Below are positions 25,793-35,724 of a stretch of DNA of 64,000 nucleotides, one piece after another. Source of the stretch: Melioribacteraceae bacterium (GTDB taxonomy: Bacteria; Bacteroidota; Ignavibacteria; Ignavibacteriales; Melioribacteraceae); contig JAFGMI010000011.1 in NCBI GenBank assembly GCA_016927595.1, forward strand, positions 50,052-114,051. Direction: 5' to 3'. The translations under genes were made by a program, and so were the position numbers. The notes under the pieces are model-generated. The model saw only the letters and a program-made list of their open reading frames with translations, made no database searches and had not been told where the DNA came from. Position 1 is the stretch's first letter. Each line of letters opens with the position of its first letter.

Positions 25793-27223
25793 CTATGACT
25801 TGCGTTTCAGATAGTTGTGAACGTACTTTGCAGCATCGCGTCCTTCATTTATTGCCCATACAACCAGCGACTGACCGCGTCTCATATCGCCTGCAGCAAA
25901 CACACCTTCTACACATGTCATGCGCGAATCGTTCGTTTTAACATTCCCGCTTTCATCCAACTCTACATTCAGTTGTTCCAGCAACTCATTTTTACGAGGA
26001 CCCACAAATCCCAATGCAAGCAGTATCAGATCAGCATCAACGGTAAATTCCGAACCGGGAATTTCTTTCATAGGTTTTCTTCCTGTTTCAGGATCTTTCT
26101 CGCCGAATTCCAGTCTGGTTGCGTGCAGTTTGGAAACTTTACCGTTACTCCCGCTGAATTTTTTCGTCATTATACCGTAATCCCTTTCACATCCTTCTTC
26201 ATGTGATGTTGATGTTCTTTCAATAAACGCCCATTGGGGCCATGGATTATCGCTGTCTCTTTCCCTCGGAGGCTGCGGCAGTAACTCGAAGTTCTTTACC
26301 GATTTAGCACCTTGCCTTATGGCTGTTCCAATACAATCCGACCCCGTGTCACCTCCGCCAAGCACGATAACATTTTTATCTTTAGCGGTAATTTTATTGC
26401 CATTAAAAGATTTCCCAAGATTTTCCCTGTTCTGCTGTGTTAAATACTCCATCGCAAAATAAATGCCGTTCAATTCGCTTCCCTCAACTAAAAGATCTCT
26501 GGGTTGTTCGGCTCCTCCTGCAAGCACAACAGCATCAAAGGACTTTAACAGGTCTTTCGCATTTCCATCAACACCTATATTAATCCCGGTTTTAAATTCA
26601 ACTCCTTCCTGCTGCATTAATTTTACCCTTCTTTCCACAACTGTCTTTTCCATTTTGAAGCTGGGTATGCCAAGCGTAAGTAAACCGCCAATGTATTCAT
26701 TCTTTTCAAATACGGTTACATTATAACCAACATGATTCAACTGGTCGGCACATGCTAATCCTGCCGGACCTGAACCTACTATCGCCACTTTTTTATTAAA
26801 CCTTGTTTCAGGAGGTTCCGGCTTCATCCATCCTTCTTTATACGCTCTTTCAATTATAGCAAGTTCAATATTTTTTATCGTTACAGCCGGTTTGTTTATA
26901 GCCAGAACACATGAGTTTTCACAAGGAGCAGGACATACTCTTCCCGTAAACTCTGGAAAATTGTTCGTCTTCATCAATCTATTAAATGCAGTTTCCCAGT
27001 CATCGCGGTATACAAGATCATTCCAGTCGGGAATGATGTTGCTCACCGGACAACCGTACTGGCAGAAAGGAACACCGCAATCCATGCATCTGGCGCCCTG
27101 TTGTTTTAAGCTCTCATCATCGGGAAGCTTAATAAATTCTTTCCAATGGTTTTTTCTTTTAACAACCGGTTCTTTTACTACATCACGCCTGTTATACTTT
27201 TTAAATCCTGTTACATCTCCCAT
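25793..27223 (-). CDS. gltD: Glutamate synthase small subunit
   Basis: The 476-aa FAD-dependent subunit transfers electrons from NADPH to the large subunit. N-terminal Cys clusters for two [4Fe-4S] centres are visible: CMDCGVPFCQYGC near 42-54 and CPAPCENSC near 97-105. An FAD-binding motif GSGPAGLACA lies near 152. A second dinucleotide motif is GGGDTGSDC, and GVFAAGDMRRGQ near the C-terminus is a family mark. The length fits. It follows gltB by 19 bp and ends the operon. Together they make two glutamates from glutamine and 2-oxoglutarate. Confidence 0.96.
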   Translation of the reverse strand: MGDVTGFKKYNRRDVVKEPVVKRKNHWKEFIKLPDDESLKQQGARCMDCGVPFCQYGCPVSNIIPDWNDLVYRDDWETAFNRLMKTNNFPEFTGRVCPAPCENSCVLAINKPAVTIKNIELAIIERAYKEGWMKPEPPETRFNKKVAIVGSGPAGLACADQLNHVGYNVTVFEKNEYIGGLLTLGIPSFKMEKTVVERRVKLMQQEGVEFKTGINIGVDGNAKDLLKSFDAVVLAGGAEQPRDLLVEGSELNGIYFAMEYLTQQNRENLGKSFNGNKITAKDKNVIVLGGGDTGSDCIGTAIRQGAKSVKNFELLPQPPRERDSDNPWPQWAFIERTSTSHEEGCERDYGIMTKKFSGSNGKVSKLHATRLEFGEKDPETGRKPMKEIPGSEFTVDADLILLALGFVGPRKNELLEQLNVELDESGNVKTNDSRMTCVEGVFAAGDMRRGQSLVVWAINEGRDAAKYVHNYLKRKS

Positions 27224-27242
27224 ATATTTCTCGCTTTATAAA

Positions 27243-30200
27243 TTATTTCAATACGGTCTGAAGCATATCTGTGTTCTTAGTATCAGCTTCATTCATTACT
27301 CTCTGATAATCTTTCGGAAAAACCTTGATAAAATTCTTTAACTGGTTGTCCCAATCCTCAAGAATTGCCTTTGCAATGCCGCTTTGTGTATAGTGAAGAT
27401 GATTCTGTATCATACGCTGTAATTCACCTTCATCCTTTTCATTTTCAATTTCAAACAGATCAACCATTTCATCGTTATACATTCTTCCGAAGTTTTTATT
27501 TACATCCCATATATATGCAATCCCGCCGCTCATACCAGCAGCAAAGTTTCTGCCGGTATCACCAAGTACAACAACCCTTCCTCCCGTCATGTATTCACAG
27601 CCATGATCGCCTACACCCTCAACCACAGCTCTGGCGCCGCTGTTACGTACGGCAAACCTTTCACCGGCTTGTCCGCGAATATACATTTCGCCTTTAACAG
27701 CACCATAGAGAACTACATTACCTACTATTATATTCTGCTCGGGCAAGAGTTTTGATTCCTCATGCTGTGTAACGATTATCTTTCCTCCCGATAAGCCTTT
27801 ACCGACATAATCATTTGCATCCCCTTCAAGACGCAGGGTAATTCCGTGTGCAAGAAAAGCGCCGAAACTCTGTCCTGCACTCCCTTCAAAGTCTATTTGT
27901 ATAGTATCTTCCGGCAAACCTTTTAATCCATATAATTTTGCAATAGTGCTGCTGAGTACCGTACCCGTTGTTCTGTTGGTATTACTGATTATTCTCCCGA
28001 AGCGAACGGGTATTTTTTTATAGATAGCCTTTTTACACGCTTCAATTAGACTAAGATCAGACCATTTATATATAGTATGATCCTGTTTTTCAGAATTGAA
28101 CAAAGGGGTTTTTGCGGGAATATCGGGACGGTGAAGTACGTTTGTAAGATCCAGATATTTGGCTTTCCAGTGATCAACATCCACAACCTGCTCGAGAAGA
28201 TCGGCTCTTCCTATCATGTGATCAAATTTGCTTATTCCGAGTCTAGCCATAATTTCACGAACTTCTTCAGCTACAAACATGAAAAAGTTTATAACATGAT
28301 CAGGCTGACCTTTAAAATGTTTTCTCAATTCCGGATCCTGTGTTGCTACACCAACGGAACAGGTATTCAAATGACATTTCCTCAACATGATGCAGCCCAT
28401 AGAAATTAATGCAGAAGTCGCGAATCCGAATTCATCTGCACCGAGCATCGCAGCTATTACAACATCGCGCCCTGTTTTTAACTGACCGTCGACCTGCACA
28501 CGGATTCTTCTTCGCAAATCGTTCATAACCAGTACCTGCTGGGTTTCCGCGATACCCAGTTCCATGGGCAAACCGGCATGTTTAATAGAAGTTTGGGGCG
28601 ATGCACCTGTTCCTCCTTCATAACCGCTTATAACAAGATGATCGGCTTTTCCTTTAGATACGCCTGCGGCAATTGTACCAACGCCTGCTTCCGCTACAAG
28701 TTTAACGCTTATATCGGCGTCCGCATTCGACTTTTTCAAATCATGAATCAACTGTGCCAGATCTTCAATTGAATAAATATCATGATGAGGTGGTGGTGAT
28801 ATTAATCCGACTCCGGGAGTTGTATAACGGGTCTTGGCAATTTCGCTGCTCACTTTATATCCGGGCAGCTGACCGCCTTCGCCCGGCTTAGCGCCCTGCG
28901 CCATTTTAATCTGAATTTGATCTGCATTAACAAGGTATTCAATAGTCACGCCGAATCTCCCCTGAGCCACCTGCTTTATTCTGCTGCGTTTTGTTCTTCC
29001 GTATTCGTCAGTTGAAAATCTTTCGGGATCTTCACCTCCTTCACCTGTATTGGAAAATCCACCCAATTCATTCATTGCCATCGCAAGAGTCTCATGTGCC
29101 TCCTTGGAAATTGATCCGTAACTCATAGCCCCGGTTGCAAACCTTTTCACTATTTCTTTTGCGGGTTCAACATTCTCTAAAGGTATTGATCTTCTCTCTC
29201 TGAATCGAAGAAGTGAACGTATAGTAGCGTAATTCTTAACCGGATCATTAATAATGTCGGCATATTTTTTATAGATTTTGTAATTACCGGATCTGACTGA
29301 ATGCTGAAGCAGTGCAATAGTTTCCGGATTCCACTGATGAAATTCGCCTTCGTTACGCCAGTGATAAAAGCCTCCTTCATCGAGCAACTCCCCGAATCTG
29401 TTATCGGATATAAAAGCCGAACCGTGTTTTATCAGCGTTTCTTCTTTGATAACTTCCAGATTTATTCCGCCCAGACGGGATATCGTAGACGTAAAGTATT
29501 TGTTTATTACTTCTTCATGAATGCCAACCGCCTCAAAAATCTGCGCGCCGCAATAAGATTGTATTGTGGAAATTCCCATCTTGGAAATAATCTTGAATAA
29601 ACCCTTTGTTGCTGCATGAAGAAAGTTTGACTCCGCCGTTTTATAGTCTGCTGTAACGGAAAGCTGATTATTATTTACCAGCTCTTCAATACTCTCAAAT
29701 GTCAGATAAGGATTTATTGCATTTGCTCCGTAACCTATCAGCACTGCAAAATGATGCATCTCCCTGGCTTCGCCGGTTTCAACAACAAGACTCACCTTAG
29801 TCCTTGTGCCCTGTCTGATAAGATGATGATGTAAACCTGCACAGGCAAGGAGCGACGGCAGCGGTGCATTCTGTTCGTCAACAAAACGATCCGAAAGAAT
29901 CAGGATGGTGTTTCCTTCTTCAATTGCCTTATCTGCAGCAACGAACAAATTATCCAGAACATGCTCTATATTATCCTCTTTATGGAAAAGAGTGGACAAC
30001 GTTTTACTTTGCAGTCCGCAGAGATTTACATTTTTAATTTTGGCTAATTGTAAGTTTGTAATGATCGGTTTATCAAGTTTAAGTCTTCTGCAGTGCAGCG
30101 GTGACTCTTCGAGCAGGTTCTGCTCCGAACCCAGAAACACCTCCTCACCCATAACAACCTTTTCGCGTATAGCATCGATTGGCGGATTTGTAACTTGTGC

Positions 30201-31775
30201 AAAAAGCTGTTTAAAGTAATTAAACAAAGGCTGTGGTCTTTTACTTAAAACGGCCAGCGGTGTATCTGCTCCCATCGAACCCGTTGCTTCATTTCCATCT
30301 TCCGCCATAGGTTTGATGATCATCTTGATATCTTCAAGTGAATACCCGAATACTTTCTGTTTTTTATGCAGAGCTATTTCTATCTGCGATTGATCGGTTT
30401 CCGTCACCGGCAAATCCTTTAACAGCACCAAATTCTCAACGAGCCATTTTTTATACGGCTTACTGTTTGCAACCGTCTGTTTTATTTCCTCGTCATCAAT
30501 TATCCGACCTTCCTCTGTATCAACCAAAAATATTTTCCCCGGCTGAAGTCTCCCCTTTTTAACAACGGTTTTTTCATCCACTCTGAGCGCCCCGGTTTCC
30601 GAAGCAAGTATAACCTTGTTATCATCTGTAATCCAATAACGAGATGGACGCAGCCCGTTTCTATCAAGTACCGATCCGATATACCTGCCGTCGCTGAACG
30701 AAATGGCAGCAGGTCCATCCCATGGTTCCATCAGGCACTGGTGGTATTCATAAAAGGCTTTTTTATAATCAGCCATATTTTTATCGTTAGCGTAAGCTTC
30801 GGGGATCATCATCATAATTGCATGAGGCAGCGACCTGCCTGAATACATAAGCATCTCAAGGGCATTATCAAATGCTGCGGAATCACTTTTGCTTGGTGCG
30901 ATCACCGGATAAATTTTTTCAAGATCATTTCCGAAACTTTCACTTTTAAAAAGTTTTTCGCGAACATTAAACCAGTTCAGATTACCGCGAAGAGTATTTA
31001 TCTCACCGTTGTGTGCGATCATTCTGAAAGGATGAGCAAGTGCCCATGTGGGAAATGTATTGGTACTGTACCGTGAATGGACCAAAGCTATAGCCGATTC
31101 CATATCCTGATCCTTCAGATCGGGATAAAACTCATCCAACTGTTCAGCTTTTAACTGTCCTTTGTAAATAAGAACTTTTGAAGAGAGACTGCATATGTAG
31201 AAATAATTTTTCTGAGCTATTTCCTGAATTCTTACTTTCAGTCCGAGTTTTTTACGAATCACTAAAAGTTTTTTTTCAAATTCCTCGCGCGGTGTTTTAT
31301 AACCTCTGGCAATAAAAATCTGTTTGAATTCGGGCATAACCGACCGCGCGACCCTGCCTATTTTCGTTTCATCGAAAGGCACGTCTCTGAAACCAAGGAA
31401 CCGCTGACCCTCTTCATTGACCGCGTGTTCAATTATATTTTCAATATGGTGCCTGTCTTCGGAGAGCATCGGCAGAAAAAACAATCCTGTTCCATAATCT
31501 CCTTCATCAGGGAGTTCGATATCGATATAATCACATACCTTTCTCAGAAATTTATCCGGAACCTGAAGCAGTATTCCCGCACCGTCACCCGTATCCGGAT
31601 CGGATCCTGTTGCACCCCGATGTTTAAGGTTTTCCAGAATCTCAATACCGTTACGGATTATATCGTGAGATTTATTTCCTTTTATGTCAGCGATGAAACC
31701 AACTCCGCATGCATCATGCTCAAATTCCGGGTTATACAATCCCTGTTTATCAGGAATAGATGCATTCATATTCAT
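27243..31775 (-). CDS. gltB: Glutamate synthase large subunit
   Basis: The 1510-aa enzyme has an N-terminal glutaminase domain with a catalytic Cys at residue 23 (HDACGVGF). In many homologues a short propeptide is removed to free this Cys, and 22 residues here fit that. The central and FMN-binding domains contain GEGGEDPERF, GGQLPGYKVS, the [3Fe-4S] ligands CIMLRKCHLNTC and the motif GYEGGTGASP. The C-terminal beta-helix has repeating GERFAVRNSGA and GVGDHGCEYMTGG. A GGAG ribosome-binding site precedes the ATG. It is transcribed after the glnK-amt region, with 267 bp holding a palindrome upstream. Confidence 0.97.
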   Translation of the reverse strand: MNMNASIPDKQGLYNPEFEHDACGVGFIADIKGNKSHDIIRNGIEILENLKHRGATGSDPDTGDGAGILLQVPDKFLRKVCDYIDIELPDEGDYGTGLFFLPMLSEDRHHIENIIEHAVNEEGQRFLGFRDVPFDETKIGRVARSVMPEFKQIFIARGYKTPREEFEKKLLVIRKKLGLKVRIQEIAQKNYFYICSLSSKVLIYKGQLKAEQLDEFYPDLKDQDMESAIALVHSRYSTNTFPTWALAHPFRMIAHNGEINTLRGNLNWFNVREKLFKSESFGNDLEKIYPVIAPSKSDSAAFDNALEMLMYSGRSLPHAIMMMIPEAYANDKNMADYKKAFYEYHQCLMEPWDGPAAISFSDGRYIGSVLDRNGLRPSRYWITDDNKVILASETGALRVDEKTVVKKGRLQPGKIFLVDTEEGRIIDDEEIKQTVANSKPYKKWLVENLVLLKDLPVTETDQSQIEIALHKKQKVFGYSLEDIKMIIKPMAEDGNEATGSMGADTPLAVLSKRPQPLFNYFKQLFAQVTNPPIDAIREKVVMGEEVFLGSEQNLLEESPLHCRRLKLDKPIITNLQLAKIKNVNLCGLQSKTLSTLFHKEDNIEHVLDNLFVAADKAIEEGNTILILSDRFVDEQNAPLPSLLACAGLHHHLIRQGTRTKVSLVVETGEAREMHHFAVLIGYGANAINPYLTFESIEELVNNNQLSVTADYKTAESNFLHAATKGLFKIISKMGISTIQSYCGAQIFEAVGIHEEVINKYFTSTISRLGGINLEVIKEETLIKHGSAFISDNRFGELLDEGGFYHWRNEGEFHQWNPETIALLQHSVRSGNYKIYKKYADIINDPVKNYATIRSLLRFRERRSIPLENVEPAKEIVKRFATGAMSYGSISKEAHETLAMAMNELGGFSNTGEGGEDPERFSTDEYGRTKRSRIKQVAQGRFGVTIEYLVNADQIQIKMAQGAKPGEGGQLPGYKVSSEIAKTRYTTPGVGLISPPPHHDIYSIEDLAQLIHDLKKSNADADISVKLVAEAGVGTIAAGVSKGKADHLVISGYEGGTGASPQTSIKHAGLPMELGIAETQQVLVMNDLRRRIRVQVDGQLKTGRDVVIAAMLGADEFGFATSALISMGCIMLRKCHLNTCSVGVATQDPELRKHFKGQPDHVINFFMFVAEEVREIMARLGISKFDHMIGRADLLEQVVDVDHWKAKYLDLTNVLHRPDIPAKTPLFNSEKQDHTIYKWSDLSLIEACKKAIYKKIPVRFGRIISNTNRTTGTVLSSTIAKLYGLKGLPEDTIQIDFEGSAGQSFGAFLAHGITLRLEGDANDYVGKGLSGGKIIVTQHEESKLLPEQNIIVGNVVLYGAVKGEMYIRGQAGERFAVRNSGARAVVEGVGDHGCEYMTGGRVVVLGDTGRNFAAGMSGGIAYIWDVNKNFGRMYNDEMVDLFEIENEKDEGELQRMIQNHLHYTQSGIAKAILEDWDNQLKNFIKVFPKDYQRVMNEADTKNTDMLQTVLK

Positions 31776-31808
31776 GAAATATCTCCGTCAACTAATTTTA
31801 ATGTATTC

Positions 31809-31834
31809 GTTGAGACTAAAAATTTAGTTTCAAC
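31809..31834. promoter_or_regulatory. Near-perfect 12-bp dyad upstream of gltB
   Basis: GTTGAGACTAAA (31809-31820) and TTTAGTTTCAAC (31823-31834) form a dyad with a 2-nt centre and one mismatch (G-T in RNA). It lies 33 bases before the gltB start codon. So compact a dyad without a loop favours a protein-binding operator over an RNA hairpin. No named factor matches; regulation by nitrogen status is an inference. Confidence 0.5.
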
Positions 31835-32042
31835 TCACTGGAATGATATCGAAACAGCGTGTGGAATTCCTGCAAATCGCCACAGGGGTAATTGCGGTTA
31901 TTTTTGCAGAAAATTCAATTTCCGAGGGATCAGCCCCGTAAAAAATTGAATAATTTTTAATAAACGCTATGCCAGATTGAAAAATCATTGTCCAATAATA
32001 ACATTTTTTACGAATTATGCAAATTTTTAACGAATATATATT

Positions 32043-32747
32043 CTATAAACTGAATGAACATCCAAATACCAAATGTGCAATATCATCGTTTGGATTTACA
32101 ATAAACGATGCCGATAAAGGCAGTCCGAACTTATCTGTTACAATAACTTCTTTTGATACGCTTATTCCAAGATTAATCAGAGCGAACCCGTCGGATCCGT
32201 AATAAACTGGATTATCCTTGCTTCCGCTTGTTCCTCCTGCAATCAGCCCGAAGTCTATTCCGGAAACTGCGAATGAATATCCAATCTCAAAATAAATGTT
32301 GTTGCCCGGATCATTATAAAAATTGTAGTATAATGCGAAACTTACAGGACCGTTATAGACTGCTCCAAGCTCCAGAGTATGTGCACCTCCGTTATCCTGA
32401 AAGTGTCCCAGCGGTGTACCTGAATTGGGGAAATAGTAATCGGTTAATAGAAATACAAAATCACCAGCATCTGTGCTGAAACCGTAACTGAGGTACAGAT
32501 CGATTTCGTCCGTCGCGAATGTTTGGTTCGACAGTGTGTAGGAACCCCACAAGCCTATTTCGAATCCTCCTGCACCAAGTGCAATTGATGGCTGGATATT
32601 CGGTGTATTATTAATTTCAATTCCACGCCAGATGTAGCGGCTTACGAGGTCTGCTCCGGCGCTTGCTCTAAGCTCCTGAGCGGCGGTCAAGCCTGATAAA
32701 GCAAAAAATAGGATCAATAATATTTTCACCATGAATAAATTTTTCAT
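32043..32747 (-). CDS. TorF-like outer-membrane channel protein (Gcw_chp family)
   Basis: The 234-aa protein has a signal peptide ending LTAAQ and then the family opening SAGADLVSRYIWRGIEI. Alternating strands typical of a beta-barrel follow, and it ends LVFGCSFSL with a C-terminal Phe-rich strand. Gcw_chp proteins (TIGR02001) occur in many Gram-negatives and may form small outer-membrane channels; the substrate is unknown. Position right after amt and before gltB suggests uptake of a nitrogen source, an inference only. Lengths and the WRG motif fit well. Confidence 0.8.
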   Translation of the reverse strand: MKNLFMVKILLILFFALSGLTAAQELRASAGADLVSRYIWRGIEINNTPNIQPSIALGAGGFEIGLWGSYTLSNQTFATDEIDLYLSYGFSTDAGDFVFLLTDYYFPNSGTPLGHFQDNGGAHTLELGAVYNGPVSFALYYNFYNDPGNNIYFEIGYSFAVSGIDFGLIAGGTSGSKDNPVYYGSDGFALINLGISVSKEVIVTDKFGLPLSASFIVNPNDDIAHLVFGCSFSL

Positions 32748-32779
32748 TTCATACCTCTCGATATTTTTTATAAAATTTT

Positions 32780-32807
32780 CGGGGCAGGCTTTGTCTGCCT
32801 TACCCCG
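32780..32807 (-). terminator. Hairpin between amt and the TorF-like gene (inner)
   Basis: CGGGG and CCCCG (32780-32784 and 32803-32807) enclose AGGC/GCCT, giving a stem with internal unpaired bases. On the minus strand AAAATTTTAT follows. It may attenuate read-through from amt into the TorF-like gene; termination is not certain. Confidence 0.4.
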
Positions 32808-32810
32808 ATA

Positions 32811-32836
32811 CTCATTTAGGAGGAAATGAGTTTTTT
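32811..32836 (+). terminator. Hairpin with T-run, possible plus-strand terminator
   Basis: A perfect CTCATTT/AAATGAG stem (32811-32817 and 32824-32830) with a 6-nt loop is followed by six T residues on the plus strand. No plus-strand gene precedes it, so it may block antisense transcription or be part of a paired attenuator with the hairpin beside it. The structure is certain; the role is open. Confidence 0.4.
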
Positions 32837-32912
32837 CTTAAACTAACCACAATCAATATTTAATGGGAAAAAAATTTTGATTAATGTTAAAGAGAAAATT
32901 GTTTATAGCGGC

Positions 32913-34169
32913 TTAAGATACTTTTTCAAAATCAGGGTAAGCCTCCATTGCATGTTCACCCAGGTCTAAACCTTCGGTTTCCTCTTCTGGCGAAACTCTT
33001 ATGCCCATTGACTTCTTTATGATAAACCATATCAGCGAAGTTGCCGAACCAACAAAAACCGCGGTGCTTATCACACCGATTAACTGGGATAAGAATTGGT
33101 TGAATCCCGCTTTATCGCCGAATATACCTACTGCAAGTGTCCCGAATATTCCACAGACCAAATGAACAGAAAGTGCTCCGACAGGATCGTCTATTTTAAT
33201 CTTATCAAAAAATATTACTGAAAAAACTACTATTGTACCCGAGATCAGACCAATTAAAACTGAAGATACTGGTCCCATTAAATCAGCTCCTGCGGTAATT
33301 CCAACGAGTCCTGCCAGTATACCGTTAAGTACCATTGTAATGTCGGGTTTCTTAAGGAATAACCAGGATGAAATCATTGCTGCTACAGCACCTGCACTGG
33401 CTGCCAGAGATGTTGTAACAAGCACAAGCGATACAAGACCAGGATCGGCAGAAAGAACAGATCCGCCGTTAAAACCGAACCATCCGAGCCAAAGTAAAAA
33501 GACCCCTATTGCTGCCAGTGGCATACTGTGACCGGGTATCGGTGATATTTTATTTCTGACATACTTGCCAATTCTCGGACCCAGGAATATAACTCCCGTC
33601 AGAGCTCCCCACCCACCTACTGAGTGAACAATAGTAGAACCGGCAAAATCATAGAACGGTGTATCCATAGAATCCAGGAAACCACCGCCCCATTTCCACA
33701 TACCTACCATGGGATATATTATTCCGACGAACAGTGTAGAGAATAGAAGAAAACTTGACAATTTTATTCTCTCGGCAACCGCACCGGAAACTATTGTGGC
33801 GGCTGTTGCAGCGAACATTGCCTGAAATAGAAAATCCGTCCAGTATGTATAACCTAAATTGTACTCCGGAGTAAGGCCTGCCGCATCGGTAGAAATACCC
33901 AACCCCGACAAACCAAAGAATGCTCCTGCATAACCTTCCCCGGGATACATAAGATTAAAACCAATAAGTGTGTAGGTAATTATACCGATTGCGGGTATTA
34001 TGGAATTTTTAAATAATATGTTTACGGTATTTTTTGATCTTGTCAACCCAGCTTCCAGTGAGGCAAAACCCAGGTGCATTATAAATACAAGAGCGGTTGC
34101 TATCATCATCCATAGGTTGTTAATCGTAAAAAGATTATTAGTTATCGATTGAGTTAATTCGTTATCCAT
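32913..34169 (-). CDS. amt: Ammonium transporter
   Basis: The 418-aa channel of the Amt/MEP/Rh family has eleven transmembrane helices and carries ammonium across the inner membrane. The pore His pair is visible as IVHSVGGWGALTG and LSVHLVCGIFGTLAVG. The typical GFNLMYPGEGYAG and FNGGSVLSADPG segments are present. The cytoplasmic tail (LDLGEHAMEAYPDFEK) is where P-II binds. It follows glnK by 41 bp in the usual glnK-amt order, so trimeric P-II likely gates it. Confidence 0.96.
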   Translation of the reverse strand: MDNELTQSITNNLFTINNLWMMIATALVFIMHLGFASLEAGLTRSKNTVNILFKNSIIPAIGIITYTLIGFNLMYPGEGYAGAFFGLSGLGISTDAAGLTPEYNLGYTYWTDFLFQAMFAATAATIVSGAVAERIKLSSFLLFSTLFVGIIYPMVGMWKWGGGFLDSMDTPFYDFAGSTIVHSVGGWGALTGVIFLGPRIGKYVRNKISPIPGHSMPLAAIGVFLLWLGWFGFNGGSVLSADPGLVSLVLVTTSLAASAGAVAAMISSWLFLKKPDITMVLNGILAGLVGITAGADLMGPVSSVLIGLISGTIVVFSVIFFDKIKIDDPVGALSVHLVCGIFGTLAVGIFGDKAGFNQFLSQLIGVISTAVFVGSATSLIWFIIKKSMGIRVSPEEETEGLDLGEHAMEAYPDFEKVS

Positions 34170-34210
34170 TTATTTCTCCTGTTTCTTTTTATCAATGCTT
34201 TCGGATAGTT

Positions 34211-34561
<351 letters not shown>

Positions 34562-34811
34562 TTATTATTGCCTTAGTTATTTATGCTATTTTGATATATT
34601 GCCTTATATATTTATAAAATAATGTGCAAATGTATAAATAATTATTTTAATGGCAAGTATTTATATTAATTATTTTATTGCGATGCTGATTTTGACTAAA
34701 AACTTAGAAAAAATTATTGCTTTCAGCGGATGGTTCTTTTCTTCGCCGGAATTTTTTATGTACATTTGTTATATGTTGAATTACGCAACTTAAATTGTGA
34801 AATGATCATCC

Positions 34812-35714
34812 TTGGCACACTCACATGAACATACACATAACAACCGCACCAGCTTTAACAAAGCATTCGGTATCGGAATACTTTTAAACTCCGCATACAT
34901 TGTTATAGAATTTATTTCAGGAATTGTAGTAAATTCGATGGCGCTGATCGCAGATGCAGGACATAATTTAAGCGATGTGCTCGGATTGCTTCTTGCCTGG
35001 GGTGCCAGCTACCTTGCACGTACAGATATAACAAAACGAAAAACATACGGGTTAAGGAAATCTACAATCCTTGCCGCATTGTTCAATGCAATAATACTTT
35101 TTATTGCAGTCGGAGCCATTGCTATAGAAGCAGTAAGGAAACTGATTGAACCTCAACCGGTCGAGGGTTTTACAATTATAACAGTTGCAGCAATCGGTGT
35201 TTTTATTAATACTATTACTGCGTTACTTTTTATTAAAGGGCGTAAATCTGACATTAATATAAAAGGCGCATTCCTGCATATGGCAGCCGATGCAGGTGTT
35301 TCACTTGGAGTTGTAGCGGCTGGTCTTATCATTCAATACACAGGCGTCTACATTGTGGACCCTCTCATCAGTATTGTAATCGTAATTGTGATAACTTACG
35401 GCACGTGGGGATTATTAAAGGATTCATTCATGCTTTCCATGGATGCCGTGCCTGGGGAGATTGATACAAATGAAGTCGAAAATTATCTGAATTCTATTCC
35501 TGAGGTCAGCGAAGTTCACGATCTGCATATCTGGGCAATAAGCACTACCGAAAATGCTTTAACGGTTCATTTGTTGGTAGCCGAATACCAACGTGACGAC
35601 AAGTTGCTTAAAAAGGTCTGCGCGGATTTGTACGACAAATTCAACATTCATCATCCTACTATTCAGATTGAAAGGGAAACTGTATCAGAGAGCTGCAACC
35701 GACAAAGCGTATGA
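34812..35714 (+). CDS. czcD: CDF-family divalent cation efflux protein
   Basis: The 300-aa protein has a His-rich N-terminus (HSHEHTH), six transmembrane helices and a cytoplasmic ferredoxin-like tail. Metal-site residues are seen in LIADAGHNLSDV (helix 2) and HMAADAGVSL (helix 5). It exports Zn, Co or Cd in exchange for protons. It begins at TTG (34812): an in-frame stop lies three codons upstream and no ATG in this frame is nearer than the TTG. Divergent from glnK. The specific metal is not set by sequence alone. Confidence 0.9.
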   Translation: MAHSHEHTHNNRTSFNKAFGIGILLNSAYIVIEFISGIVVNSMALIADAGHNLSDVLGLLLAWGASYLARTDITKRKTYGLRKSTILAALFNAIILFIAVGAIAIEAVRKLIEPQPVEGFTIITVAAIGVFINTITALLFIKGRKSDINIKGAFLHMAADAGVSLGVVAAGLIIQYTGVYIVDPLISIVIVIVITYGTWGLLKDSFMLSMDAVPGEIDTNEVENYLNSIPEVSEVHDLHIWAISTTENALTVHLLVAEYQRDDKLLKKVCADLYDKFNIHHPTIQIERETVSESCNRQSV

Positions 35715-35724
35715 CTGAATATAA

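Noticed and set aside
31425..31949. 174-codon plus-strand frame over the gltB start
   Set aside because: Most of it is the reverse complement of gltB coding sequence and the rest is the gltB control region.
31776..32042. Glutamine or other riboswitch before gltB
   Set aside because: Only a short 12-bp dyad is visible, with no conserved riboswitch core I could recognise.
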